Both the position numbers and the translations under genes were made by a program. A DNA stretch of 64,000 bases, taken from Alopecurus myosuroides. Taxonomy: Eukaryota > Streptophyta > Magnoliopsida > Poales > Poaceae. Location of the stretch: assembly GCA_028641055.1 (NCBI GenBank), contig CM054063.1, positions 181,790,756 through 181,854,755 on the forward strand. Reading direction: 5' to 3'. The notes under the pieces are model-generated. The model had not been told where the DNA came from and did not search any database. It worked only from the letters and a program-made list of their open reading frames with translations. Numbering within the stretch: position 1 is the stretch's first letter; every line of letters starts with the position of its first letter. Below, piece by piece: positions 1-11,485 of the stretch.

Positions 1-2525
1 CTGAAATTCAAAAGAAGACTATAATTAAAGATATCAAAGATACAAGCATCAAAATTATACCACAATCAACCGTGTTTTCGGACAAGCACATTACACTAAG
101 AATGACAACCATGCTCTCAAGAAGGTGCATAAGTGAGAAGGTGGAGACTCAACATAAAAATAAAATAAAGGCCCTTCGCAGAGGGAAGCAGGGATTAACT
201 CATGTGCCAGAGCTTTTTATTTTATTAAACAGAGGTATTGAAAACATTTTTAAGAAAGGTGTATGCTTATGTCAACGAATGGTAAACAGACAATACAGTA
301 CGTCACAATCCAACTAGACTTCACAAGGCGGCTCCCATAGAAGGACGCATCTGAATTAGAAGGTCATCCTTTTTCTCTTTTGTTTACACAATTATGCTTT
401 GACTAATAAATTAGGAGCAAAAATAGTGAACAGAATTTGTTGTACTACTTTGGGGCTGGGCACCCCGCTGCCGGCTCTTCTACCACTTGGATAAGCGGAT
501 GAAGCCACTAGTCCAGGGTGTGAAATCCAATCAACAAGTGAGATAAAGATTCTCTATTTACGTCCTCGTGAGCTAAAACTGGGGCATAAAACAGGAATGA
601 TTTTTCAGAAGGTTTTAAAGGTGAAACACGACAAATTTACTTGGAGTGGCGGTTAAATACCACATAAATAGGTAGGTACGATGGACACATTTGGCGAACT
701 TTGGTTTTTGGGAGTTGGATGCACGAGTTGAGCTCATACTCAGTATATGTGAAGGCTAGCAATAGACGGGGATCGACAATCAAGAGAGCAACAACTGTCA
801 TAATCATGCTTGCGACAAAACAAAACTAACATGGGCATAAAAATGATACAAATAATCTGAGGCAAAATAAATCATCGAGGCTTAATTGACTTTTTGTTTT
901 TAGTCATAGCATGCGTGAGCATGTGCCAAGTCAATTCAAGCGAAACAACAAGAGGGAGATACCACAATGTCATACCCTTCTATGAATAAAACAATACAAG
1001 CAAACAATCATACGCCATGCTATCTTATATTAATAAGTTGGAACTAAACATGTGCGAGCATGAACTACTAAGAATCAATTAAATAACATACACCTTACAT
1101 GAGCGAACTAAGCATGTTCACATGGATGGGTATATGTACAAAAATAAAACAAATAGAGTTCATACCAGCCTCTCACCATAACTTGAATCGTCCTAAATCA
1201 TCATTATTGCTCTTCACTTGTGGATTGAATAATATAGAATGATAACCAATCTCCAATGGAGACACGAAAGTCCGGTGAACTCTGCAACAAACTTTACAAA
1301 ACCAAAGAAGAACAACACATATTTTTGGGTTTTCGAATTAAAAACAAGAACAGCAAGAAACAAGCGAACAAAGCAAGATATTTTTGGATTTTTGAATATT
1401 ATACCAAAACGAGAAAAGAAAGAAAACCAACCAAAGAAACTAAAGAAGGAAATAAAGAGAAACAACAGAAATATTTTTGGTCTTTTTGTGTTTTGGAAGG
1501 CAAGAACAAAACAATAAAAACAAAAAGAAACGAAAGAAAACAAAAACATGGATATAAAAAGAACCGACACAAACATGGTTTATAAATGAGTGTGATGTTG
1601 GTATACCTCCTCCCAAGCTTAGGCTTTTGGCCGCTTATTGATTACATTATATCACCCTCTTCTCTTGACCCTTGAAAACTTCCTTCACACCACACTAAAA
1701 GTAATTCGCATAAGAGGGTTAGTGCACAATCAAAAATTCATGGGTACTACAAGGGAAAAAGTGCTATTGATACTTTTAAACATTAGCTACAGACACTGAT
1801 GTTTGTGAAGCAAAGAAATCCACTCGACATAGCAAAAGAGCAAATGCAAGAAAAATGGCAGAATCTACCAAAACCAGAACAGTCTGTAATGAAGAATTTT
1901 GTAGGGGGACTTAAGTTGCTCAGATCGAAAAATATAAAGAACAAAAAAGTTTTGTAGTTAGCTGAGGAATAAGCACAAAAAGTTTCAGGTCATTTCGATC
2001 TTTCGGTGAATTATACGATTTTTTACGGTGGACAGTACAAATCTGTTTTCTGCGCAGAAATCCAAAACCGACTCCAACTTTTGCTAGAAACTTCACTTGG
2101 AACAACTAATACACAAAACTAAAGATACAAAGGAGTTGCTACAGAAGTATGCAATACCTTAACTCAAAGAAAATAGAGAAAAACAAAGGTGGGAGTGGTG
2201 AAAACAAAAATATGGATGGTGAAAACATGCATAACCACAGTAATCAGGGTGGAAACATGAGGGAAACATGAATAATGGATGATGGAAAGCATGATCATAC
2301 TAAAGTAGCAAGGTGATAACCAGAAGTAAACATGGTGAAAACATAATGGGGAAGGTGAAAACATAGTGAAAAAATTGTCCTCTTCATTCAAAATCATTTT
2401 GTTAACAAGGGTGATCAAGTCTTGTTACCAGATTTTTTTTCATATGAAGCAAAACTTTGCTAATCACTAAATAATTATGTTACCTCAACCTTGATAGACA
2501 TAGTCCCAATCATAATAATTTCATA
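1..2525. other. AT-rich non-coding 3' part of the Athila-like element
   Basis: No gene is seen here. The stretch is AT-rich, with short A-rich and T-rich tracts and only low-complexity open frames on both strands. Around 1598-1640 there is a segment of the kind that precedes the 3' LTR in Triticeae gypsy elements (a cctcccaagcttaggctttt-like stretch). I infer that it is the long 3' untranslated region of the minus-strand element. No LTR boundary or polypurine tract could be fixed. Confidence 0.4.
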
Positions 2526-3245
2526 TTATTTTGGTGGTACTGGAATGGGACAATAAAATTCTCCAATCTTGACGGTCTCAATATTTGTAATAGAATTTAA
2601 ACCATATCTTCTATCAATCTTCTTGGGAAAATAAACATTATGCTCTTTATCATAAACATTAAAAGTTACTTTTCCTTGATTGCAATCAATAACAGCCCCT
2701 GCAGTGTTAAGAAAAGGCCTCCCAAGAATAATGGACATATTATCATCTTCAGGCATTTCCAAAACAACAAAGTAAGTTAATATCAAACAGTTAGTAGCAA
2801 CTTGAACAGGAACATGCTCACATATACCAACAGGAATAGTAGTAGATTTGTCAGCCATTTGCAAAGATATATCAGTGTGTATCAATGTTTCAAGAGAGAG
2901 CCTCTTATAAATAGAGAAAGGCATAACACTAACTCCAGCTCCCAAGTCACATAAAGCAGTTCTAACATAATTATTTTTAATAGAACAAGGGATAGTAGGA
3001 ATACCAGGATCTCCAAGCTTCTTTGGAAGCTTGCCATTGAAAGAGTAATTAGCAAGCATAGTGGAAATTTCCTCATTAGTAATTTTCCTTTTGTTAGAAA
3101 CAATATCTTTCATATATTTAGAATAAGGAGGTAATTTAATAGCATAAGTCAAAGGGGTTTGCAAAAATAGAGGTTTCATCCACTCACAAAACTTGTTATA
3201 ATGTTCTTCTTCCTTTGATTTGTGTTTCTTATTAGGAAAAGGCAT
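2526..3245 (-). pseudogene. Retropepsin-like protease domain of the Athila-like element
   Basis: This is a 239-residue open frame on the minus strand. The catalytic-type motif DLGAGVSVMP has its Asp at about residue 100, and a second conserved block, ILGRPFLNTAGAVID, lies near residues 173-187; both are typical of plant gypsy proteases fused to Gag. The upstream part (EEEHYNKFCEWMKPLF) is the Gag-protease linker. It overlaps the end of the gag frame (3176-4303) in another frame, so the original single polyprotein is broken by a frameshift near 3240. No RT follows. The protein would act in virus-like particle maturation; as part of a dead element I infer no current function. Confidence 0.75.
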
Positions 3246-5535
3246 TTCTTTTTGTACCCAAGGCTCTCTTTCATTGCCATGTTATTAGCAATGAAATCCT
3301 CCTTAGTATACTTCATAGTTTTAGTTTTCTTTTCAGGTTCAACTATAGTTTCTTCTTTATCAGAAGAATCACTTTTATCATTACCACTTTGAGTTTCAGC
3401 ACCAGAAATAGATATACTATTGGGAGCTTTAGCAGGTTCAGGAGATTCTATGACATTTTTATGTCTCTTCTTCTTTTTCTTAGAAGGAGAACTATTGTTT
3501 TTAGGTTGCTGAGAATCTTGTTCAATTCTTTTAGGATGTCCTTCAGGATACAAGGGGTCCTGAGTAGAAATACCACTCCTAGTAATTATTTCACAAACAT
3601 GTTTATCTCTAGAAGCATTAGCTAGCATGTCTTTTTGCACTTTAATAAGTTGATAAATTTGAGTTTGAACCATTTGAAAATGTTTAACAAGCATTTTAAC
3701 ATCATTAGAGGTTCTCTCAATAATACCATGCAAATTATCAATGGATCTAGAGTTTTCCATAAGATGATTTTGCACTCTCCTATTAAAGTTGTTTTTCTTA
3801 ACAAAATAAGTATCAAATTCATCTAAGCATTGATCAGGTGGTTTAGAATAAGGAATATCTCTATTATCAAAGTATTGGAGAGAGTGTACCTCAACTGTTG
3901 ATGGATGAGGAAGAGGCTTACATAATTCTTCTATAGGAGGGAAATTCTTCACATCTTCATATTTAATACCCCTTTCTTTAAGAGATTTCTTGGCTTCCTT
4001 CGTCACTTCATCATTTAATTCAATCATCCCTCTCTTCTTGGGTGTTGGTATTGGTGTTGGCTCTGGTGTAGGTGTAGGCTTAGGTATATTCCAATCATCA
4101 TTATTTTTGGCTATTTTAGCCATTAATTCCTCAGCTTTTTCTGGAGTTCTTTTCCTGAAAACACAACCAACACAACTATCCAGGCATGTCCTAGATTCAA
4201 TAGTTAGTCCATTATAAAATATATCTAGGAGCTCATTTTTAGGTAAAGGATATCCAGGGCCAGCTCTTATCAAAGAACAAAACCTTGTCCAAGATTCAGG
4301 CAATTTTTCTCCTTCAATTTGCTCAAAGTTAAAGATATCCTGTACAACAACATGTTGGGCACTAGCAGGAAAATATTTTTGAATGAAAGATTAACCAAAT
4401 AAATAGGATCAATAATAGATACATGTGACAGATTGTTGAACCAAGTTTTAGCTTCATCTTTCAATGATAAAGGGAAGATCTTGGTAACAAAATAAGTACG
4501 CAGTATTATTAGAAAATAAACTACTCGAGGATGAAAGCTCATTCATGTGTTCCGTAGCACTTTTAATTTCGGTTCAACAAAAAGGTTCCTTCTCAATGAT
4601 AGATATGTACTCCCTCCGTCCTGGTGTATAGGGCATAATCTGCTAATATCTTGGCCCAAGGTAGCCGCTCATTGGGGCAACAATTTCTCTCTACCGCAGT
4701 AATTATCTCTAGCAGTCGAAAGGTACTGTGCCCAATTAACTCGATTTTAGCCGCATACGTGGGAATAACAGGAGCCATGCGGCCAATAGTTGACGGAAAT
4801 CACTTCTCATTCACACCATGCGTGCATGCATGCAGGACTAATCGTGTACACACCCAGAAATAGGAACGGTTTGTTTAATTGAGAAGCGAGAGGAAGCTGC
4901 CGAGGCGGAGAGTTTTATGGGGCCTAATTAACAGCAGTTAATGCTAATTGCGCCTAGAAGGACTGGTTTACGGGACAACCTGGTTTTCGTATTGTGCCCT
5001 ATACACCAGGACGGAGGGAGTAAGATAAATCTAGAGAGAAATCATAATCCTTGTATCTAATGTGTATGGGAGATGTGGCAAACTTAGCATCAAGAGAAGA
5101 TTTATATTTCCCACCATGTCTTGCAAGAAGACTTTTAAGAGCACTTGCACCAGTAGTAGCACGAGGTTCTTCAATAAAATCACCATTAAGTTCAATATAG
5201 GTTTCATCAAGATCATCAATAGGCTCAGGTGAATTAACAGGTGTACTAGCATTTTCAACAGAAATTTCAACATTTTCAATTTGTTTGGATTTAGCAATAG
5301 TAGCATCAAGGAAAGGACCTAGAGAACCAATATCATCAAGCATAGTAGAAGCATCATCAAAAGTATCAGAAACATTTTCAGACTCAGCAGACATAACAGT
5401 ACGTGTAGCATGTGGTGGAGTAAGAATCTTACTCATAACAGACGGTGAATCAAGAGCAACAGAGGTGTTCAGAGTTGTACCTCTCCTTGTAGTGGATGGT
5501 AATCTAGAGACTTTTCCATCACGAGTCTTGCCCAT
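3176..5535 (-). pseudogene. gag gene of the Athila-like element, broken by a MITE and frameshifts
   Basis: Gag is the structural protein of the retrotransposon particle. The start is placed at the ATG 5533-5535 (MGKTRDGK), just inside the primer-binding site; longer open frame upstream lies in the LTR. The N-terminal part (5535 to about 5021) is acidic and Ser/Asp-rich. It is cut by the 4610-5020 MITE and resumes with the FPLSLKDEAKTWFNNL block (about 4480), which matches the conserved Gag core. A frame change near 4290 leads into a 375-residue C-terminal frame with a PTPTPEPTP linker (about 4040-4080) and a Lys-rich segment (KKKKKRHKN near 3470). No CCHC knuckle was seen. Several breaks make it a pseudogene. 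Confidence 0.7.
4610..5020. mobile_element. Stowaway (Tc1/mariner) MITE, 411 bp
   Basis: The left end reads CTCCCTCCGTCCTGGTGTAT and the right end is its inverted complement, giving terminal inverted repeats of about 26 bp. TA dinucleotides at 4608-4609 and 5021-5022 are the target duplication. There is no coding capacity. It sits inside the gag gene of the surrounding gypsy element, so it inserted later. It is longer than the 120-160 bp Stowaways elsewhere in this window and shares only the outer terminus with them. Confidence 0.88.
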
Positions 5536-5592
5536 GATGAAAGGCTTGCGGCAAACAATTTTACGATCAAGTGAGCAAATAAATAAAGCTAT

Positions 5593-5610
5593 GCTCCCCG
5601 GCAATGGCGC
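5593..5610 (-). other. Primer-binding site of the Athila-like element
   Basis: On the minus strand this reads GCGCCATTGCCGGGGAGC, close to the GGCGCC..TGCCGGGGA primer site known from Athila-type plant elements. It lies 13 nt inside the LTR end at 5624 and about 60 nt before the gag start, which is the expected order. Confidence 0.6.
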
Positions 5611-5623
5611 TAGAAAATAGTCT

Positions 5624-7006
5624 TGATGACCCACAAGTATAGGGGATCGCAACAGTCTTCGAGGGAAGTAAAACCCAAATTTGTTGATTCGACACAAGGG
5701 GAGCCAAATGATATTTGTTAGCCTTAACAACTGAGTTGTCAATTCAGCTGCACCTGAAAGTAGACTTGTTCGCAACAATTTATTAGTGGTAACAGTTTTA
5801 TAGCAGCAGTAGAAATAAAATAACAACAGTAGTAAAATAGTAACAGCAGTAGCAATCGCGGAAAACAGCGGGATGGGAAGTACCGTAGGCATAGAGGGAA
5901 TGGATGGATGGGCGTTGCATGGATAACATAGGTCATGTAATAATCTAAACATGTGCATTGCAAATAATAATAATAAAGCATCCAACTTCTAGGAAAACCA
6001 TAGGCATGTGTTCCAATATAGTCATACGTGCTCGCAATGAGAAACTTGCACACCATCTTTTGTCCTACCAGCCCGTGGCAGTGGGGCCTCTAGGGAAACT
6101 ACGGGTAATCAAGGTGCTCCTTTTAATAAAGCACTGGAGCAAAGGATTAACACTCCATGAACACACGTGATCCTCACATCACAACCATCTCCTTCGGTTG
6201 TCGCAATTTCTGTCACTTTGGGGCCTCGGGTTCCAGACAATGACATGTTTAAAACAACTTGCAGATTTGATCAAGAAACATAATTATACTCATGAAACAA
6301 TAACATGTTCAGATCTGAGATCATGGCACTCGGGCCCTAATGACAAGCATTAAGCATAACAAGTTGCAACGACGGTAGAAAACACTAACAATGGATACTA
6401 GGCACTATACCCTAACAATCTGGCATTATTACATGATCAATCTCATCCAATACCTTCCATCCCTCTCAGCTTACAGCGGTGTTTACTCACACATGGACGG
6501 GGGAATCATGGATGGTTGATGGACAAGAGTTGGCGGTGTCGATGGCAATGATCTCCATCGAATCCCCGTCCCGACAGGGCGCCAGAACAGGAACTTCTGA
6601 TCCTTGAATCGAGTTCGAGGTGGCGGCGGTGCTTTTTTGTGTTTCTGTGGAATATGACGAACCCCCCCCTCAGTTTTTAGGTTACGGGGCATAAATAGTC
6701 GAAAGGGGAGCCCGAGGAGGTGCCTGGGTGGCCCACACCACCAGGCTGCGCGGCCAAGGGGGGCCAGGGGGTGGTGTGGCCCCTCTCCGGGCCTCCTTCT
6801 GGCTCTCGGGGTCTTCTGGTGTTTTAAGCTCAAATGGATCTTTTATGGGCAATTTTCCGAAAGTTGATTTTCTGCAAAAAAAGAGACACCAAGGTAATTC
6901 TGCTAAAAAGAGCGTTAGTTCGTGTTAGTGGTATCCAAAACTCACAAGTTCAGAGGAAAACAATAAGAAAAGTGTTCGAAAAAGGAGATACATTTTGGAC
7001 GTATCA
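5624..7006 (-). repeat. 5' LTR of the Athila-like element (about 1.38 kb)
   Basis: In minus orientation it begins TGATACGTCC (7006 downward), a start known from abundant Triticeae gypsy LTRs, and ends ...GGGTCATCA at 5624, followed by the primer-binding site. The interior holds a simple tract of aacagcagtag-like repeats near 5765-5870 and a GC-rich part at 6500-6800. The partner LTR is outside the window, so neither divergence nor a target duplication can be measured. Boundaries rest on TG...CA ends and position only. Confidence 0.6.
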
Positions 7007-7137
7007 CATGTGTAGCCAGCTGCCACCCGCCTAATCGAATGCAGACCATGGGTTTCAAGGGGTAAATCCATTAAAAATGATAAATTTTAGCAGAGGTAGC
7101 TGCTAAGGAGAAACTTCCTTTGGGCAAAAACGTATTA

Positions 7138-9191
7138 GAGCAACTCCAACACGCTGACCCATTTCGTCCGTTCGAGTCCGAATCCATCCGCACGAGGCAA
7201 AAACACGGTGCCACGCGCGCGACCCATTTTGAGATTCCGGACAGACGTCCGGTTTTGTGTCTGTTTTCACCCATTCTCGACCCAAATATGGGACGTAAAT
7301 GCGTCGGCAGGACCCGTATGCCAGGGACACAATCGTCTCCTCTCTATTGCCCTAGCCATACCGCCCTGCTCCCACCCCCAACCCCTCCCGGCCGCCACGA
7401 TTCTCCTTACGTTGCCTCTTTGTCGCCTCTCCCACCCCTCGTGCCCGCTCCCCGTCCATCCGCCCATCCCCAAGTCCGGCGTCATCTCCTACTACACCGT
7501 CGCCGACCTATCCCTCGTGTTAGAGCCTTGTCAACTGAGCACCGACCAGCGCGCCCATGAGCTGTTCGGCAGATTTCACAAGGTACGGTTCCATCACCTA
7601 CCATGGATAGCTTGAATGAGTACTACTACAGTAGCCTGCAACACTCATCCCCATCCTCCGAATCATCGGACGACGAGTGCGAGGCTTTGGTTGCTACGCT
7701 CCTTGTCAATGAGCACATTTTGAGGCTGCAACCGATGTATAGGGTCTCGATTCCCTGGCCGTTCCCCGATGTTGGACCGTGATAGAGAAGGCGTCCATGC
7801 CCAGCTCTACAAAGATTAATTCCACCCCACGAAGCCTATATACCCAGCTCATAAATTTCGGCATCGGTTCCGGATGGCGAGGCATGTGATCACCCACATT
7901 CGGCTGGGTGTGATGGCCCATGATATTATTTCGTTTGCAAGCCCGATGCCCTTGGTAAGTTTGGTTTCACCTCGTACCGAAAGTGCACAACAACCATTCG
8001 AATGCTTGCATATGGGGTTGCAAGAGATCTTGTTGACGATTACATGCGCATGAGCGAGTCTACATACCTCGACTCAATGTACAAGTTCTGTAGGGGCTGT
8101 CATTGCGGTGTTTGGGAAGGAGTACTTAAGGGAGCCAACTATTGAAGACACAGCCCGGCTCTTGGCAATTAACGAGGAAAGAGGATTCCCTGGCATGCTT
8201 GGGAGCATAGATTGCATTCATTGGGAGTGGAAGAATTGCCCATTTTCTTGGCAGGGCTAGTTCAAGGGACATTCGGGGGCGTGCTCGGTTGGGCTCGAAG
8301 CGGTAGCATCACAAGACCTATGGATTTGGCACTCGTTCTTTGGCATGGCCGGCACGCACAATGACATCAAGGTGCTTCAGCGGTTGCCGGTCTTCGGTAG
8401 GCTCTCCGAAGGCGATGCACCAGTACACCAATGGCTACTACCTCGCTGATGCTATCTACCCCCAATGGTCCACATGTGTGAAGACGATCGCCTCCGCTGT
8501 CGGTGAGAAGAGGACAAGGTTTGCCCAAGAACAGGAGGGTGCTAGAAAGATTGTGGAGCAAGCTTTTGGGGTACTCCAAGCCCGCTGGGCTATTGTTCGG
8601 CACCTGCTAGGACATGGAGCCTCCAGGTCATGTGGGAGGTAATGACTTGTTGTGTCATCATGAACAACATGATCATCGAGGATGAGCGCAATGAGACCCT
8701 CTTTGACCATGATTGGGAGTTCGGGGGCGAGCTGGTTGAGCTCCAGCCTGGAGAGGTATCATTTGAAGAATTCGTCGAATTTCATCGTGACATGCGAGAT
8801 AGGAATCTTCACAAACAGCTCCAAAATGATTTGGTGGAGCATACGTGGGTTCAGTTGGGGAGCCAGTAGTTGCCCCATCAATCTATTTGAAATATTTTTA
8901 TTTCGATTTGGTTGTAATATATTTTATTTGCTTGATTGACTCGTTTATTTGGCACAGTTTGATCGTAAAACATTATATTTCTATCTATTTCGTATGTTTG
9001 TTTACGTGTGTTACTTCTGAAATGATCAAAATTGGAGAAAAAAAAACCGGCTGAACCAAATAGGTCGGCGCGTTGGGTTCAGTGGCCACGAATGGCCGGA
9101 CATGGGCCGGATGACACTTCGATTCCCGACCCAAACGGATAAAAACGGAGCACGCTCGGACCCTAAATAGGTCGGCGCGTTGGAGTTGCTC
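7138..9191. mobile_element. PIF/Harbinger DNA transposon, 2.05 kb
   Basis: The left end GAGCAACTCCAACACGC and the right end GCGCGTTGGAGTTGCTC are inverted repeats (about 25 bp with few mismatches). Both are flanked by TTA (7135-7137 and 9192-9194), the 3-bp target duplication of this superfamily. Between them lies a decayed plus-strand transposase. Subterminal GGTCGGCGCGTTGG repeats occur twice near the right end (9063 and 9170). The element is complete in outline but cannot encode its own transposase. Confidence 0.92.
7603..8869 (+). pseudogene. PIF/Harbinger transposase (DDE_Tnp_4 type), decayed
   Basis: The start at ATG 7603 opens MDSLNEYYYSSLQ, a usual N-terminus of grass Harbinger transposases. 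Frameshifts and stops follow. Recognisable blocks in order are an acidic N-terminal patch (about 7650-7720), [10 protein letters not shown] around 8205-8230 (which carries the first catalytic Asp), NGYYLADAIYPQW near 8430-8470, an EQAFGVLQARWAIVR block near 8553-8600, and CVIMNNMIIEDERNE near 8655-8695. The frame ends at TAG 8867-8869. The enzyme would cut and paste the element at TWA sites. At least four frame breaks make it non-functional. Confidence 0.88.
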
Positions 9192-9662
9192 TTAGTAGTT
9201 TATATGTCCAGGGAAGATTACAATTTTAAAGACGTAGTACGAATTAGCGAACGTTTAGTATATGAGGATATTTATACCTTTTTTTTTTTGAATAAATACT
9301 GGTTGAGTTAACCGCCTAGTCGACTGACACGTCATTGTGCACAACGGTCCACGTTAGTTGGGGATGGCCAAATAATAAAACATGGTAGAAGTAGCTGTTG
9401 CAACTAAAGCATAAAATCTGGCAAAATTAAATGTGGGTAAACATTATCACAATTACAAGTAGAGAGTAGAAAATAAAAATTACTTTCAATAGAATGAAAA
9501 AAAAACATATATATATTTATGTACTTATGTTTTGCAACCCATTTGACTACGTAGTTAATTAGAGATTACAACACAATGTATATGCGTATTCATTCCTCCC
9601 CAGCTCCACATAACAAATCAACCAATGAATTTATCAAATAGGCACGGTGGTTATATACCATA

Positions 9663-9691
9663 CTAGAAAATAACCCGCGCGTTGCTGCGGG
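9663..9691 (-). mobile_element. Helitron-like 3' terminus (minus orientation)
   Basis: Read on the minus strand there is a GC-rich hairpin (CCCGC...GCGGG, plus-strand 9674-9691), a 7-nt spacer and then CTAG at 9663-9666, followed by T. This is the usual 3' end of grass Helitrons, and the spacing resembles the end at 63609-63638. The element body would extend to the right, but I found no matching 5' TC terminus before the gene at 10853, so only the end is reported. Confidence 0.45.
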
Positions 9692-9694
9692 AGT

Positions 9695-10850
9695 TATGTT
9701 GAAACTAAAGATAAATATTTTTGTAGGTATAAGACGAAATACTGTGGTAAATTATCTATATCGGCACACTTTAGATTTAGTGGCACTATTATAGATGGTG
9801 GTATATTAGTTTGAGATGGCGCCAATGGAGGCTAAAAAATGGTGAAAATAAAAATCACATGTTAAGCTTTAATGGAAAATTTGAATTCCACTTAGATATA
9901 TGCAAAGAAAATCAAAGACACATGTGGATATGAGATTTACAAATCTATCTAAGATATATGCTTAATTGAAAACTTTGGTGGTCCTTCATTCGATCATACA
10001 AAAAGTGAACCCATAAGGGCTTATATTGATGTATTTTTTTTCTTGGTCCCTTCCATAGAATTCTTTCTTGGCGTCCGTTTGAACCACATAAATAGAAATC
10101 TGAAAGATATCAAAGGATATTAATATAGCGGCAACAAAAATAAGAAGCTGAACCATAGGTATAAAAATGGTAACCATTACGGGAGCTACGCGAACCTAAA
10201 GCACGGGAGATTGTAGACTGAGAGTTGTTCTATGACCACAAAAATAGCGAATAAACCTACCAGCCATGCACGCATATAAACTTACAGATATTATTCAAGA
10301 CGCATGTACCATATGTGCATGTCCCGCCCGGACAGGCGGGCACCTCCCATGCAGCACAAAGTGGACCAAGATCACTTGACTGATCGTGGAACCTCCAGAT
10401 GGACAGGCGTGCCAATACAATACGGATTAGTTGAAGGACACATGTCTATTGAGCTGCAATAGCACGGTCAGCGCCCGTATATATATGGCGATGTGATGCT
10501 TCGGTGACCTTTTGTTGAAATACCAAAAGACAGCTGTTTCTAAACTGCTGAGGATTTAATTAATTGAGATTCAAGGAATCATTAAGGATAGCTGCATTTT
10601 GCCATTAGGAATGTCAACAGATGGGCTCTTGATGGCCACATTAGTTACAGCTGACAGTGTGGAAGTTAACCAACTTGACTTGGAACCGTTGCTACATGCG
10701 TAGGAAAACAGGGTAGTGGGGAAATGGGAAATAAAGATGGTGACATGGCAGCTGCATGAGCCTATGCTTATGTGGACATCTTGCATGTTGAGAGAAATCA
10801 CTTAGTGGGTTGCTCCCATTTAGATATTATAGATATGCACACGTACGATC
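9695..10850. other. Intergenic region without recognised gene
   Basis: This is AT-rich, unique-looking sequence that may be the body of the Helitron ending at 9663. It contains one short GC hairpin (CCCGCC...GGCGGG, about 10323-10340). The part nearest 10850 is the likely 3' untranslated region of the LEA_2 gene. No coding frame was supported. Confidence 0.4.
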
Positions 10851-10852
10851 GA

Positions 10853-11485
10853 TCAGAGGACCTCTACGTTGCCCTGGTAAGTGGCGGACTTGATGGCAGG
10901 CTTCTTCTTGGGCGAGATGCTGTCGACGACGAGAGCGCAGTGCACGTTCACCCTGATCTTGGGAAGCTCCATGGTCCCGATAATCAGCTGCACCGGCACG
11001 CTGACGTACACGTCGAGCGGCACGTTGCCTTCCTTCTCGCTCTCCTCGAGCGCGCCCTGCAGGCCGGACCCGAACCCGTGCCGCCCCTCCATGGCAATCT
11101 CCATGACGGTGACATTCTTGGGGCCCTGGATGAAGGTCGGGAGGTTGCCGGAGCACAGCGGCGTGCCGCGGTAGGAGACGACGGTGCGGGAGCCGTCGTC
11201 ATACCTGATGGAGATCCTTTCGTTGGGGTTCTCGGCGCGCACGCTGGCGACGAGCTTGACATAGAGCGTCAGGTCGGAGGAGCTGAAGTCGAACTGCGAG
11301 ACGGACATGTTGCTCATGGAGTAGGACGGCGGCTTGGGGCTGTAGGTGAAGTAGTAGTAGGCCGCGACGCCGGCCAACGCCAGGATGATGAGGAAGAGGA
11401 AGCAGCAGAACCCGAGCAGGCAGCAGCAGCAGCCGCCGCCTTTCTTCTCGTCCTCCGGGTAGCGGGGGGCGCTGCGCTTCCCCAT
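10853..11485 (-). CDS. NDR1/HIN1-like (LEA_2 domain) membrane protein
   Basis: Single-exon gene of 210 residues; ATG at 11485, TGA at 10853-10855. The layout is typical of the NHL branch of LEA group 2: a short basic cytosolic N-terminus (MGKRSAPRYPEDEKKGGG), a Cys-rich run (CCCCLLGFCC) leading into one membrane segment (about residues 19-45), then an extracytosolic LEA_2 beta-sandwich (about 70-185) with the conserved NPNERISIRYDD patch near residues 103-114. Full length for the family (about 200-260). NHL proteins sit in the plasma membrane and are linked to pathogen and abiotic stress responses; the specific role here is unknown. GC content is very high, as in many monophasic grass genes. 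A weak TATA-like TATTTAAAT lies about 235 bp upstream on the minus strand (near 11720). Confidence 0.9.
   Translation of the reverse strand: MGKRSAPRYPEDEKKGGGCCCCLLGFCCFLFLIILALAGVAAYYYFTYSPKPPSYSMSNMSVSQFDFSSSDLTLYVKLVASVRAENPNERISIRYDDGSRTVVSYRGTPLCSGNLPTFIQGPKNVTVMEIAMEGRHGFGSGLQGALEESEKEGNVPLDVYVSVPVQLIIGTMELPKIRVNVHCALVVDSISPKKKPAIKSATYQGNVEVL

Larger units (their letters stand above)
1..7006 (-). mobile_element. Athila-like Ty3/gypsy LTR element, polymerase-less, minus strand (partial)
   Basis: Read on the minus strand, this stretch has an LTR (5624-7006), a primer-binding site, a gag gene starting near 5535 and a retropepsin-like protease ending at 2526. Below 2526 come 2.5 kb with no reverse transcriptase, RNase H or integrase. 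The Lys-rich gag followed directly by a DLGAG-type protease resembles the Athila lineage of plant gypsy elements; Triticeae families such as Sabrina or WHAM are possible, but the name is a guess. The second LTR is not seen, so the element continues past the left window edge or is deleted. A Stowaway MITE and frame breaks show that it is dead. Lack of pol suggests a non-autonomous or internally deleted copy. Confidence 0.7.

Noticed and set aside
5739..6056. Open frames in the Athila-like LTR (5739-6056 and upstream part of 4999-5985)
   Set aside because: They lie inside the LTR; the gag start is placed after the primer site at 5535.
10321..10343. GC hairpin CCCGCC...GGCGGG as a Helitron end
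   Set aside because: No CTRR sequence at the expected distance on either side.
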